A DNA stretch of 64,000 bases from Nosema muscidifuracis (Eukaryota; Microsporidia; Nosematidae). This document shows, piece after piece, positions 11,261 to 22,985 of the stretch. The notes under the pieces are model-generated. The model had not been told where the DNA came from. It ran no database searches and was given only the letters and a program-made list of their open reading frames with translations. Position 1 is the first letter of the stretch. Every line of letters starts with the position of its first letter. The position numbers and the translations under genes are program-made. Location of the stretch: positions 918,165 through 982,164 of the forward strand of contig JAIOKI010000001.1 of assembly GCA_028335825.1 (NCBI GenBank). The letters are read 5' to 3'.

Positions 11261-13383
11261 ATTATTTAGTTTTATCATTTAATAACTGAACAAAAAAATT
11301 ATAACTGAGAAATTTTTTACATTATATGTTTATTTTTAAATTCTGTAAGATCTAAAAAAGATAATTGAAAAGATCATTTATACATTAAATAGCTTTTTTA
11401 ATTTCATTCTTATAAATTTTATTACACGTTTTTTTATGTAACTTATTTAATTTCTGTATATAAATGAACGATAATTCTACAATACGTAGTTTAATTTACT
11501 AAAACCAAATGCATTTTATAAAATTTTGAAAAAAGGGTTTAATTATTTTAATATCTAGAGAAGAATAATTTAATATTTGATTCCATACTTGTTACAATTC
11601 AGCAGATGACTCATTCATAAACAATAAATTCTACTTTTGTAAAAACTAATAATTTGAGGCTTTTGAAAAAAAGAAATATTTTACTTATTATTTAGAAATT
11701 CAATTAAAAAGTTTTTTCAATGCTAATGTTACATGTTATAAGAAATAACCAATGAGTATCTTTGAACAATTATTAATACCAATCTTTTTTAAAAAAATTC
11801 ACAATAATTTACTAAAGTGAAATATTACATAAATAATTTTATGAGTTCTAGTAGAATTAAATATTATGTAAAAAATGACAAATTATTTTATAAATTAATA
11901 TTATTTAAAGACTTACTTTACAGAGATCTAAAAGAATAACATTAAATAATTAAAAATGTCTATAAAACATTTATTTTATATAAATTAATTACTAAAAACA
12001 TACTAATAGAATAAGAAAGATATATTTATAATTAATGATTTAAAAAGATAAGAATAATTTTTTATTTTATGACATTGTAACTAAATAATACCTAATCTTA
12101 TTGAAAAATATAGAATTAAACTGCCAAATATGAAATATACAGTCTAATATTTTATAGTGATTCTCTAGAGCTTTATGTTTAAGTATATACTTAAACTTCT
12201 TGTCTTTAACTAAGAATATATGAAGCTATAGATATGATGTAGGAATTTGAAAAAATTGATATTTTAAATATAAAGAAGAACTTGAAACCGCAAATTCTAG
12301 ACCAAATCAAAATTTATATTTTGATACAAACCAAATAAATTCATTTTGTCAAATTGTAAATTTAATTTAATAAATTATCTATTTGTATATAAGAAGTAGC
12401 ATATGAAATTTATTTGAATAATTTAGCATTAATATCTTATTTAAAGTACATTCATTCTTTTATTTGGTAAATTTTTTCTACTTTAGACAACAAATTAAAA
12501 AATCAAGTTTTCGACAGACAAGAATAAATAACATTATTTATAACTTTATAAATCATAAAAATAGATGAACATGATCAAAGTTTACATTTGACATTAAAAT
12601 ACTAATATTTAATATACAATAAAATAAAACCTTTCAATTTATTTGTATTGGTTAATATTTAATTAATCATATAATTAATAACAAAAAGTGTCTAAAAATG
12701 AAATCATTTTAATTAATCATTTATCAAATTATATTTAGTAAAACACCTTTTAATTTATTATATAACGTAAATCAGATTATAAAAATTTTATTTTTTATTT
12801 AACTAAGTGGCATAATACTCAGAGATCCAGATTGTTCTGAGGTAAAACTTTAAGAATTAATACTTGAATGCTCAACTTATCCTGGCATGCATTTATTGTA
12901 ATTAAATTTATTTGATCTCTTGTTTACTCTTAAATAGCATTGACTTTTTAGATATAATTGGTTATAAAATTTTTGATAATGAAGCTCAATAAAAATATCC
13001 TCTAAATCGAATATAAATAAGTACACATTAAGCTATGCAATTATTTTTTAATCAATTAAAAATCAATTTTGATTAATTATAAATAATTAGTAAGAAATAA
13101 CTAATTAAGTACGTGTATCAATTAATCATGAGGTAATAATATCAGATCAACGTAAATCAGAATATAAGAAATTATTAATTTTTAAGTCAAGTAATTTTTA
13201 TTTTTATTTATCTAATGTAAATCAAATTAAAAGAAATTATTAATTAAATTTAATATATTTCAATACTTTTTAATTTGTTTATGAAAGTCAATATATCTAA
13301 TACAAAAACTTTTAAACTTACTTTTTTTATAAAATATAATTAATTTTTTAATTAATTTAATTATAAAAGAACATTTTATAATG
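11261..13383. other. AT-rich intergenic stretch
   Basis: No gene was seen in these 2.1 kb. A short block near 12830-12855 with GTTCTGAGG and AAAACTTTAA echoes the dispersed repeats at 4578, 10541 and 49394. Confidence 0.4.
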
Positions 13384-13387
13384 CCCC
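13384..13387 (+). promoter_or_regulatory. CCC start motif
   Basis: CCCC ending 4 bases before the ATG at 13392. Confidence 0.7.
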
Positions 13388-13391
13388 AAGT

Positions 13392-14432
13392 ATGAGTTCA
13401 TTTGAAGAAACTACTGAAGAGAAACTTGATAAAGATGAAAGTCGTTTTTTAGAAAGAATAAAAAATCAAAATATAGATCTTGAACTTCTTAAGATAGGAA
13501 ATGAAAATTTTGACTATAAAAAAATGTATAAAGAATGGTTAACTGATATGAATAGTGGTTTGGCTAGAATTTGTAAGTCAGTTTATGAAGATAATTCTTG
13601 TATATCTTCTTTACCTAAATGTTTAATAAGGAATACTAAGAAGTTTTGTGCTTGTGATCCTGATTGTGTATCAGAACTAGTAAACGATACATTGAATAGT
13701 ACAGAATGCGGATATTTTGATTTAAATAATTTGTATGATGATACTGATTACATAAATTGCTGTGGAATGATGTATCTACCAAAAGATAAAATAATGAAAC
13801 AAGTCATTCAAGGTCGTGATGTTTTAAATGCTAGAGTTAATTTTTATACTTCTCTCTACGACACGTGCGAAGATATTTTTAATTTTCCTAAGCTTCAATG
13901 TGCTACTACTGAACTTAGAGATCAATGCTTAAATAATCCTGAGTGTATTTTTGAATCATTAAATGATAGATTTCCTATTGAATGTGAAAATATAGATTTT
14001 GCGAAGAATTTAGAAGATATACGGGATTTCTTTATTGAATCTATGAAAATAAATGATGATTTTAAAGATGATGAAAATTTTAGTGGAGACAAAAAATATT
14101 TTGATTTTACTAATCATAAAGCAGAAGAATTCTTATCGTGGAGATTTAGAAATAAAAGAGAAATTAGTGATGATAACAATAATTTTAACATTTTTGGAGA
14201 TATTAATATAACAGATGATTATTTTTCTAATAATACCAAAAATATAGGAACAGAGATTACGGATCATCGTATGCATCTTACTGTAGCAGCTTCTTTATTT
14301 CTTGTAATTACCCTTGGTTGTTTATTCTATGGTATCAAAAAAACCAAAGTTAAATCTCTAAAATTTTTATATGGATTTGTTTCTACTATATTAGTATTTT
14401 TGGTATTTTTTTTTGTAGATAAAAATTATTAA
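13392..14432 (+). CDS. Family 1, distant member: Cys-rich protein with C-terminal membrane hairpin (346 aa)
   Basis: The most diverged of the four full-length members. The core KCLIRNTKKFCACDPDC aligns with the KCLVHFTRKMCNCN box of the others, DLNNLYDDTDY with DLDNLWFDDEY, and TTELRDQCLNNPEC with the YDLRD box. The tail keeps a dibasic KR (255-256, as NKREI), about 40 residues before the first of two hydrophobic spans (about 296-314 and 326-343). Extra Cys residues appear in the centre (NCCGMM). A CCCC motif fixes the start. The linker carries several Asn-x-Ser/Thr sites, which would matter only if the domain is lumenal. Function unknown. Confidence 0.87.
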   Translation: MSSFEETTEEKLDKDESRFLERIKNQNIDLELLKIGNENFDYKKMYKEWLTDMNSGLARICKSVYEDNSCISSLPKCLIRNTKKFCACDPDCVSELVNDTLNSTECGYFDLNNLYDDTDYINCCGMMYLPKDKIMKQVIQGRDVLNARVNFYTSLYDTCEDIFNFPKLQCATTELRDQCLNNPECIFESLNDRFPIECENIDFAKNLEDIRDFFIESMKINDDFKDDENFSGDKKYFDFTNHKAEEFLSWRFRNKREISDDNNNFNIFGDINITDDYFSNNTKNIGTEITDHRMHLTVAASLFLVITLGCLFYGIKKTKVKSLKFLYGFVSTILVFLVFFFVDKNY

Positions 14433-14484
14433 AATATTTTTAATTTAAATATTGTGGTATATTATTAAAACACGAATTATGTTA

Positions 14485-14520
14485 AACAGTAATATTTTGT
14501 ATACTTTTATACAAACTGTT
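14485..14520 (+). other. Possible stem-loop downstream of the gene at 13392
   Basis: AACAGT and TTTGTAT, interrupted by AATAT, pair with ATACAAACTGTT across a short T-rich loop, about 50 bases after the stop. It could shape the mRNA end. In DNA this AT-rich, chance pairing is also likely. Confidence 0.25.
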
Positions 14521-15399
14521 ATTTATATATAACCAAGATGACGCTATAAGCCAGATTATAAAAACTCTCTGGATAGAAAATATAAAAATGATTCAGCGAA
14601 TTTTATGCACTTATTGAGTTAGTTCGTTACAAGATGATGTTAGATTGATATATACATATTGAATATTTAGTAATTACTTTTTACCGATAAAATTGAAATA
14701 TGAATAGATACAAGATTTTAGATAGAATAAAAAAAGTACAGTAAAATTATTATTTTTTATTTTACAAGATAAAAAATGTTTTCTAATATTGATGCATTAA
14801 TAATGTTAATTAAGATTATAAAAACAGTGGAATTAATTAATAAACATAAAATGATTTACTTAAAATCATAGTATATCTCTTTATATTTACAAGATGATTT
14901 TTTTGTGTACGTGATGACAATAAAAAAGCGGTATTAAAGGTCTACAAGCAATATATAATAGATATTAAGTTAAATAACTGACTTTAAATTATGTACAATC
15001 ATTAGTGCTTAAGATGACGTTAAAAAGCTTTGTCATGGAAAGTTGCAAAAGAAATCCAAAGTACGCATACATTAATAGTAACTTCAATAGATGAATTCTC
15101 AAAAAAATCTAATATTAATAAAAGACTAGTAAATATCTAGAATTGAATGAATTTCATAATTAATTAACTTATATAGCTTAAATAAATTTTTATCTTATCA
15201 TTTACATAATATCATTAAATATATATTTATTATTTAATTTTGATACTACCTATTATTTTATGTACACTAAACTAAGAAAATTAAAATACAAAATATTAAT
15301 ATTCGAAATTATTAAAACGTTAAAAAATATTCCATCTTATTTTAAGCTCTTATGTAATTAATAATAATAAATATCCTGTTTTTAAAAAAATAATCTATC
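14521..15399. other. AT-rich intergenic stretch
   Basis: No supported feature was seen. Confidence 0.5.
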
Positions 15400-15600
15400 A
15401 ATTAAAGCACAATATGACAAGAAGTAGCTCATGACTACACTTGACGACATATCGAATCTTTAAGATCCTTACATCTACTGATTGATAGTAACCACGAACT
15501 GACTAAAATAAAGAGAATAAAAAAATCACTCAGTCCGAAATGATTAATGAATGAGAAAAATGGATGTAAATTGTCGTAGTCAAGTATCTAGAAAATGAAA
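15400..15600 (+). other. GC-richer patch related to the one at 10.7 kb
   Basis: The bases at 15405-15475 align loosely with the reverse complement of about 10720-10790, sharing ATATGA, TAGC-CATGAC and CTTACATCTAC in order. The patch has short protein-like stretches broken by stops on the plus strand. It is probably another remnant of the same unidentified multicopy sequence. Confidence 0.28.
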
Positions 15601-16037
15601 TATTGATATATTCACATTTTAGTATAAATATTTATTATATTCTACACAGACAAAAGGATGATTGACCCTAACTTTTTACACAATGTTACTTATAAAAATA
15701 AATAATATCTAATTATCAAATTTAATTTTAAGACTTCTATTTTATTAATAGTATAATTTATAAATCTTAGTATTTAATATAAACTTAATTGATTAAATAT
15801 TTTAATACGACCTGTCATCTCTGAACACTTATGAATGATTCTATTGAAGAAAGATATACTGATAATTTATTAAGAAATCAATTCTATGCTTAATTTTAAT
15901 TTATAGAAATATCTTATAAATTATTAATTATTAATTGAACAACTGAATGAAAAAGATATAATTTAAAACCGTTATCTGTTAAATTTTTTACAGTTATTCG
16001 ATTAAAGAAAATAATTAATTTAAAGAGATATTATATT

Positions 16038-16295
16038 TTATGTATTTTCCACATTAAATTTTCTATTTTGTATTCTCCTAATTGTTTCTTTATACATAAG
16101 AAATTCTTCTTTACTACAAGCTTCTATAGAAGTTAAATAAAATACATGAATAGATACTTTATCTTCTACAAATAATTAATCTTCCTGATATGCAACATTA
16201 TTAAGAGTTATAATTTCTTCTTTACTTATAAATTCATTTGCTAACATGATACAATTATTAAATCCAACATTTATTTTACTATGAAAGGATTTCAT
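16038..16295 (-). pseudogene. Small hypothetical gene broken by a single stop (86 codons)
   Basis: The minus strand from ATG at 16295 reads through 85 sense-like codons to TAA at 16038, interrupted once by TAA at 16176-16178 (codon 40). Both halves have normal amino-acid make-up: the first ends TLNNVAYQED, the second begins LFVEDKVSIHVFYL and ends RRIQNRKFNVENT. The chance of two such compositionally normal halves in one frame in DNA this AT-rich is low, so this looks like a recently broken or polymorphic small gene. No family was recognised and no CCC motif precedes it. A sequencing error at the stop is possible. Confidence 0.5.
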
Positions 16296-18284
16296 TTTAA
16301 TTTTTATATTGAAAAGTAAATTTTAAAATATAATTATTTTCGATATTCTAGTATTTTATTTTATGTTATTTAATTGGTAAATAATTCTTATAAATTATTT
16401 TATGTAGTAACGTAAAACATACAAGTTTACTATAAAATGAATATTTTTAAAGAATTACTATCTCTAAGTAATCAAAAAAGTTACAGATAATTTAAAAATA
16501 GGCTTAAATATTTATACTACCATTCAAATAGTCATTAACAGAAGAGGATTAGAAACTATAATATTAGAAATATGAAAGACGTATTATGATAATATTTAGT
16601 TTAGATTAATAAATTTAGAAGATATGACTAACTCGCTAATTAACTTTCTCTAATAAATAGCTTTAATATAAAAATAATCTTTTTTGTTATAAATTAAGAC
16701 AAAATACATACAAAATTAAAAAAATTACATATAATCTTTATATTTACTTAATTACTCTTAAAAACATTTAGATGAAATAGAGGCTCATATAGAAGAACAA
16801 GATCTAGAGATGATGAATATAAAATATTCGTTCTTTGATATACATTTTATAGCACATCAGATAAATAATTCAATAATTCTTATTAGATATATTTAATTTT
16901 TATATCATTTAATAGTTTAACCGAAATAAAAAGTATTTTTAATATAATAAGTTATTAATAGAATGATAAATTGATTATAAATTTATTATTATTAAATATC
17001 AGTTAATTATTCTGATAATAATTAATTTTATTTATTACTTAAACTAGTTTATATTAGATATTAAGCTCTGATTTTTATAATATATTATTAATGAAGTATT
17101 TATTAAAAGCTTTCCAATGGAATTTTAATTTATATTATAAATCAAAATATATTATAAACTACCATTAAAAATAACAAATATAATATTTTCAAAAAAATAA
17201 AATTTTTGGCATTGTTGGGGATCGATTAGACTAATCTGTCATTTTATTAATTAAGATCATTATGAGAAACTATAAAAAAAGTATCCTTCAAAAATCAGAA
17301 TGTATGATGATTTGTCTCTTTTTAATAACAAATAATTTTAAACAATTGACGGAGAAAGCTAAGTATAGTGAAATCTAATAAAAATTTAAATGTAAATAAA
17401 GTAGTTATATAAAGATAATAATTGAATCATAGATTTGAATTTTAATAATACATTAATAAATTTTGTATATTACCATATTCAACAAATTACATTTTTTCTA
17501 AAAAAATTAATTTAAATATTCTTTAAAGGGTAAAAACAATTGAAGATCAATTTCTTTTTTAATTAATTAATATTTTACAATATTTGATGTATAATAAATT
17601 ATTATTTTAGAATTATAGGTTTTTCTTATATTTATATTTTACTTTGACTGTTCTTAAGTTGTATCTGAAATTATGTTTATTTCTATTACTACAATATTAC
17701 AATTTTTTTCTTAATTTATCAATCACAAATTATTCAGTTAATTATACTTAATTTAATTATCAATTTATTTTAGTATCTAATCTTAACTTTTTTTTCATAT
17801 AGAATATAATTTTAATTGATTGTTAAATAGTCTATAGTTGATTGAATAAATATTATTATATTTAAAATATTTTGATTTGTGATTTAATTAAAAAATAAAA
17901 ATTCTAATTTGAATTTCAATGTAAAAAAAGTATCTTTATATTTCACAATATGATATAAATAACAAATTAATGCCTTTATATAAAAGTTAATCATTTAGAT
18001 AAAATAGAAAGGGTTAAATAAATTTTATATTACTTTAACTCCTTTACTTATTAGACAGTATTTGACAAATTAAAAAAATAAATTTTATTTTATGGATTCA
18101 TTAATTGTCTAATTATTTAACACGTCATTTTATAAAAATTATACATTTATAGAAAAAAATAAAAGTTATTTAAAATCAAATAAAATATTCAGTTAATACG
18201 TTAAAGCTAAATTTTTCAATTACTCTAAATAAATAATTTTTATTGCCCCTTTTCTATATTAAACTATTTATACTTAAACTTTAT
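16296..18284. other. AT-rich intergenic stretch
   Basis: No gene was seen in 2 kb. An isolated CCCC at about 18245-18248 precedes the real start motif of the HECT gene by 40 bases and may be an older or alternative signal. Confidence 0.45.
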
Positions 18285-18287
18285 GCC
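18285..18287 (+). promoter_or_regulatory. CCC start motif
   Basis: CCC 5 bases before the ATG at 18293. It confirms that start, which places a membrane anchor at the very N-terminus. Confidence 0.7.
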
Positions 18288-18292
18288 CATTA

Positions 18293-19999
18293 ATGACGTT
18301 GCTTAATTTCAAAATAATATTTATTTCAGTTTTTGTGTGTCTGATAGTATTATTGTTGATATTTAGTTTATATGGAAAGAGTTCAAATGGTGAAAATCCA
18401 CCACCGATTGCTGACCCAAATAATTCTTCTGAATCTAAGGATACAAAAATAAATGATAATCCTCCTAAAACTAAAAATAACGAAGATCTAAAAAAGAATG
18501 AAAATTCAAACAAACCGGTATTTGATGAAAATAATAAAAAAACTTCTGATTCAAAAAATAATACTGATTGTCAGAATACAGATAAACAAAATAATTCATC
18601 AATCATTAATAATAGTAATGATAAAGAAAGTTCCTCAAATAATTTTATTATTCCTGAAGATTATAACATTGTAGAGGAATCTTCTTCAGGAAATTCTCAA
18701 AACTCAAATTTAGATCAAGAAATAGGATCAAATAATATCTCTGATGAAATTCCACAAGAAGATTTACTTTTTAGTTTTAACAATACATTTTATGACTCCG
18801 AAATTGAAGATAGTTCTAGTTTAACAAATCAAAGACGTACATTTGAAAATTTTGAAGATAAAATTGATTATTTAGGGCAAGAGATTAATTCAAGATATAG
18901 ATCAGTTTTATATGGTTCTTTTTCAATTTATATCAACAGAGAATCAGCTCTTGAAGATTCTTTGGACAAGATTTTAAATACTAGTCCTTCTGATTTAAGA
19001 AAAAAGCCAAGAGTTCATTTTGAAAATGAACAAGGTATTGACGTAGGTGGTTTGACAAAAGAATGGTTAGAATTGATAATAAAAAATGCTTTAAATCCTG
19101 ATATAGGCTATTTTTCGTTTACTAATGATAAGAATACAACATTTAGGCCTTCTACATATAGTGGATTTGATTTAGAGCATTTAAAATTTTACAAGTTTGT
19201 TGGAAGAATTTTAGGCATGGCTATTATCAATAAATATAATGTCGGAGCATATTTTGATAAAAGTGTCTTTAAGAGCATTTTAAAAAAGAAATGTACCCTT
19301 TCAGATTTAGAAGAAATTGATCCGGTGTATTACAATTCTTTATTATCAATTAAGAACACACCAATAGCTGATCTTGGAATTGACATTACCTTTGATCATG
19401 AAGTAAATGAATTTGGAGTAAGTAAAAATATCGACTTAATTCCTAATGGTAGAAATATAGTTGTTACAGACGAGAATAAAAATCGATATTTAGATTTGAA
19501 AGCCCATATAATGTTATATGGTATAATTAAAAATCAATTAAAGTCACTCAGAGAGGGTTTGTACGATGTAATCGATCCAGATTTAATTTCGATATTTACA
19601 GAATCAGAATTAGAATTGTTGATATGTGGAAATCCTAAGATTGATGTAGAAGATTGGAAAAATAACACCATTTATTTAGAATATAATAGTGATAGTAACA
19701 TGATTATATGGTTTTGGAGAGTAGTAGAGGAATTTTCTCAGTCAGAAAGAGCTAAATTATTACAATTTGTAACTGGTTCAAGCAAAGTACCTTTTGGAGG
19801 TTTTGCTCATTTAAAAAGTAATGGAGATAATTTAAGATTTAAAATCATAAGAATGTATTCTATAGATCCCAGAAGTCTTCCAAAGGCACATACATGTTTC
19901 AATGAGCTAGAACTTCCTGAATATCCAACTTATGAATATTTTAAAGAAAAGATTTTGCTAGCTATAAATGAAGGTAGTGATGGCTTCGAAATGCTTTAA
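18293..19999 (+). CDS. Membrane-anchored HECT-type E3 ubiquitin ligase (568 aa)
   Basis: HECT ligases accept ubiquitin from an E2 on a catalytic Cys and pass it to a substrate. Residues about 5-27 form one hydrophobic span (FISVFVCLIVLLLIFSLYG). Residues about 30-180 are an Asn/Ser/Asp/Lys-rich low-complexity linker. The rest (about 205-568) is a HECT domain, showing VHFENEQGIDVGGLTKEW, the FRPSTYSG segment, GRILGMAI, and near the end LPKAHTCFNELELPEYP. Cys535, in the HTCFN box, is the expected catalytic residue. The C-terminus has Phe at position -4 (GFEML), as usual for active HECT enzymes. Everything needed for catalysis appears present. The usual N-terminal substrate-binding modules (WW, C2, RLD) are missing, so targeting probably relies on the membrane anchor and linker. 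The domain should face the cytosol, but topology is not proven. Confidence 0.95.
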   Translation: MTLLNFKIIFISVFVCLIVLLLIFSLYGKSSNGENPPPIADPNNSSESKDTKINDNPPKTKNNEDLKKNENSNKPVFDENNKKTSDSKNNTDCQNTDKQNNSSIINNSNDKESSSNNFIIPEDYNIVEESSSGNSQNSNLDQEIGSNNISDEIPQEDLLFSFNNTFYDSEIEDSSSLTNQRRTFENFEDKIDYLGQEINSRYRSVLYGSFSIYINRESALEDSLDKILNTSPSDLRKKPRVHFENEQGIDVGGLTKEWLELIIKNALNPDIGYFSFTNDKNTTFRPSTYSGFDLEHLKFYKFVGRILGMAIINKYNVGAYFDKSVFKSILKKKCTLSDLEEIDPVYYNSLLSIKNTPIADLGIDITFDHEVNEFGVSKNIDLIPNGRNIVVTDENKNRYLDLKAHIMLYGIIKNQLKSLREGLYDVIDPDLISIFTESELELLICGNPKIDVEDWKNNTIYLEYNSDSNMIIWFWRVVEEFSQSERAKLLQFVTGSSKVPFGGFAHLKSNGDNLRFKIIRMYSIDPRSLPKAHTCFNELELPEYPTYEYFKEKILLAINEGSDGFEML

Positions 20000-21059
20000 T
20001 AAATTTTTAATATTTTCAACTTTCATTATATTAAACTATCAGTCTTTTAATATAACAATTATGCTAAGAAAGGGTTATTAAACAACATTTTTTAAATATA
20101 AGTGTATTTAAAAATTAAAACTGTACACTTCATACAAGCTTTGTAAAAAATAATCTTATTCTACGGTACAACTTAGAATACTAAAATATAACAAGTCGAT
20201 ATATTAAAGATACTTTTGAAAGTAGTATCTTAATTTTATATAATAAAACACGTCAATAAATCAAATAATTACTAATATTACAAAGATCTCTGCAAAATGA
20301 AAAACTTTAAAATTTTATTTATTTTAAATAATACGAATCTTAAGAGCAAGATAGTTTTGAAGGAATAATTTTTATAGTAGTTACGCTTATCAAATGCAAA
20401 TTAATAATAAAATACTAAGTTTATAACAATTTAGTAACTGTGAAAATAGTCTAGATTTATAAATATAGTCTCTATATTAATAAAATATCTTTGTTTTTTC
20501 TTAAATAAAATTCTAATACTTTTATTTTACTATACAAATCTTCTATTAAATATATTTTTATCAATCAAATCTATTTTTCTTATTTAAATAAATATTCATA
20601 TTATGATAATTAAACTTAATCAAATAAATTAATATTATTATCAATTATTCAATGGTATAAATGATTTTATGACACATATTATTTTTTTATATAATAATAT
20701 TAAAATCAAATACTTTTGATAATCAAAAGTTTAAAATTTATTTTTGTAAATTGCTAAATTAAAGTCATTTCTAGCACAGAAAAATTTTGCAATTATGTAA
20801 ATAAATCTATAAGAATTATAGACAAATTATATTTCATTAAGTGATACTGAACCCTTAAGCATATTTTTTAATCTATTATTAGCCTAAGCCATAGTTAAAT
20901 CATATTTTCTGTTTAAAATTATCAAAATGTCATGAACTTATTATATGTAAGTAAAACACTAACAGATTCTGTTATAATAATGTATTTTTATTTTATTTTT
21001 TAATTTACTATCTTTTAAATTATCTTTTATTAATAGAAAATTATTATTAATTAAAAAAA
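20000..21059. other. AT-rich intergenic stretch
   Basis: No supported feature was seen. Confidence 0.5.
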
Positions 21060-21107
21060 ATAATCATCTGTTAATTGTTAATAAATATAGAACTGCAAAA
21101 TCATTAA

Positions 21108-22441
21108 TTAAAGTATTTTATTATCTTTTAATATCTTTATAAAACCTTGAATTATCATGTTTGACATAAATCTAATTGCTATACTGTTTAAGTAACGGTT
21201 ATAAAATATTCTATTTAATAAGTTGTAATATTTATTTGGTTGATTTTCATCTATCAAATTTAAGAATAGTCCATGAATTTCGATATTTTCTCTTAATGAA
21301 TCTTTTGATTTTGTTTTATAATAATCTGAAAATATTTTTAAAAATTTTTTCTTATTTTTTTAAAAAAATATTTTAAATCTAAAATCAACTTAGGATTTAA
21401 ACATGCAACCAAATATGATAATCTGTCCATTAAAAAATGCTCATTTTCATGTATTAAATAAACATTATCTTTTCTATAATACATTATTATATGAAATAAA
21501 AGTCTAATAAAACAGTTAATATTTTTTTTCTTTGTAAGAATGTCAAAAAGACATTTGTAGAGTATAATTTTGTCTAAAGGATCTTCAATATTATTAATAC
21601 TTTCTATTATACATGAAATTATTGTCTCTTTAGATATTTTCTTTTCATTCATTTTTTGATAAACTTCTTCTGTTATTTTATTCAAAAAATCGATGTTTGA
21701 TTTAGTAAAAAAATATATTTTTAAAGTAATATATTGAATGTACTTAATTATAATACTAGATAATTCTTCTTTTTCATTAAAATATTCATAATTCTTTATG
21801 TTTAATTTGCTAAAGTCGAATTCCTTAATGAATTTCATATATTTAAATATTAGATCAATATTATCATAGATATCATTAGAATTATAAAACCCATCAATTT
21901 GAAATATGTTGGGTATAAACATATGATTCTTCATTATATCTAATAAGATGTCTTTATAACCTTCATAAGATTCATGCGTATTGTTTATTAAATCCAATAA
22001 ATATTTTAACTGTAAGTTGATTTGTTCCATATCATTGTGAAACATAGATATAGTCTTATTAAACAAGAAAAAATCATCTATTGGAAGAATATTTGTGTTA
22101 TCGTGATTTGAAAGATTAATTGGTTCGTTCTCATAAGATTGATTTGATTCATTTTGCAAAGTAACAGAATTTTGATCTAATTTCGGATAAAGATTATCAA
22201 TATACTTATTTAAAGATAAATAATCTTTGTCGATTTTGTATCTTTCTAATAGCCCATAACGTATAACTGGAGATTTTTCATAATTATCTAGCTTATCAGT
22301 CATAAAATCAGATTCATCTAGAGATCCCAAATCAATAGGTATGTAATCTTTACTTGGAAGGATCTCTTTTATTACATACATCTCATTAGAAGAATTCTTT
22401 GTACCATTTATAATCAAAAAATATAGAGTTTTCAAAAACAT
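21108..22441 (-). pseudogene. Family 2 secreted protein, tail out of frame
   Basis: Close paralogue of the intact 442-codon gene at 40881. The start at 22441 (MFLKTLYFLIING) is preferred over an ATG at 22522, because the paralogue begins at the equivalent point with a similar hydrophobic leader and both have TCCATA before the ATG. The leader is a likely signal peptide. Then come the well-kept DYIPIDLGSLDESDF block and a long, helix-rich, Asn/Asp/Ile-rich body. The open frame from 22441 ends at 21338, but the missing C-terminal part is still readable in another frame down to TAA at 21108 (ending IKILKDNKIL). The shift lies in A/T homopolymers around 21340-21370, so it may be a real frameshift or a long-read homopolymer error. 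Function unknown. Confidence 0.75.
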
Positions 22442-22794
22442 TATGGATCTAAAATATTCAAATTTATATATTTTTTTTAAATATTCACTTAATTGAAATA
22501 TATATATTTCTTCAATAAACAAATTCTCATAGCTATGAATTTATTATAATAAAACATTATAATAATACTTTTTATACACGTAATTTTACTAAGATAAACG
22601 TAATAAATTTAATCAAATTTTCATGTATTGTAATGACCAAACAATTATTTAATTACTGATTAAATATTTTCAAAAACAATATTAATAAATTATAAATTTT
22701 ATTATCTTTTTAATCTATATATAATATAAGAATATATTTTTAATTAAATAATTTGAATTGATAACAATATACAAAATAATATTTTTTATATAAA

Positions 22795-22985
22795 TTAAAA
22801 TGATATAATAACAAATTTACAATCTGTATAGATGTAGATTAATTAGAAAACATAAACACAGAATATGATATCAAATATCAGAAAATAGCTCAATTAAAGC
22901 TAAAATTTCATATGAGTTAAAATAAATATAAAATAATATTTCTATGACTAGTAGCTTATTTTATGAATATAGAAGATGGTTAATT
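22795..22985. other. Noncoding block conserved between duplicate copies
   Basis: Only about a dozen differences from 42580-42775 in roughly 185 bases, clearly more similar than the neighbouring gene copies. It lies about 350 bases upstream of the family 2 start. It could be a regulatory region, an unannotated RNA or a conversion tract. A short plus-strand frame (ENINTEYDIKYQKIAQLK) is shared by both copies but has no credible start. Confidence 0.45.

Noticed and set aside
18274-18513. Minus-strand open frame at the start of the HECT gene
   Set aside because: Antisense to the anchor and linker of the HECT ligase.
21176-21376. Plus-strand open frame
   Set aside because: Lies over the displaced C-terminal tail of the family 2 gene, which is readable on the minus strand.
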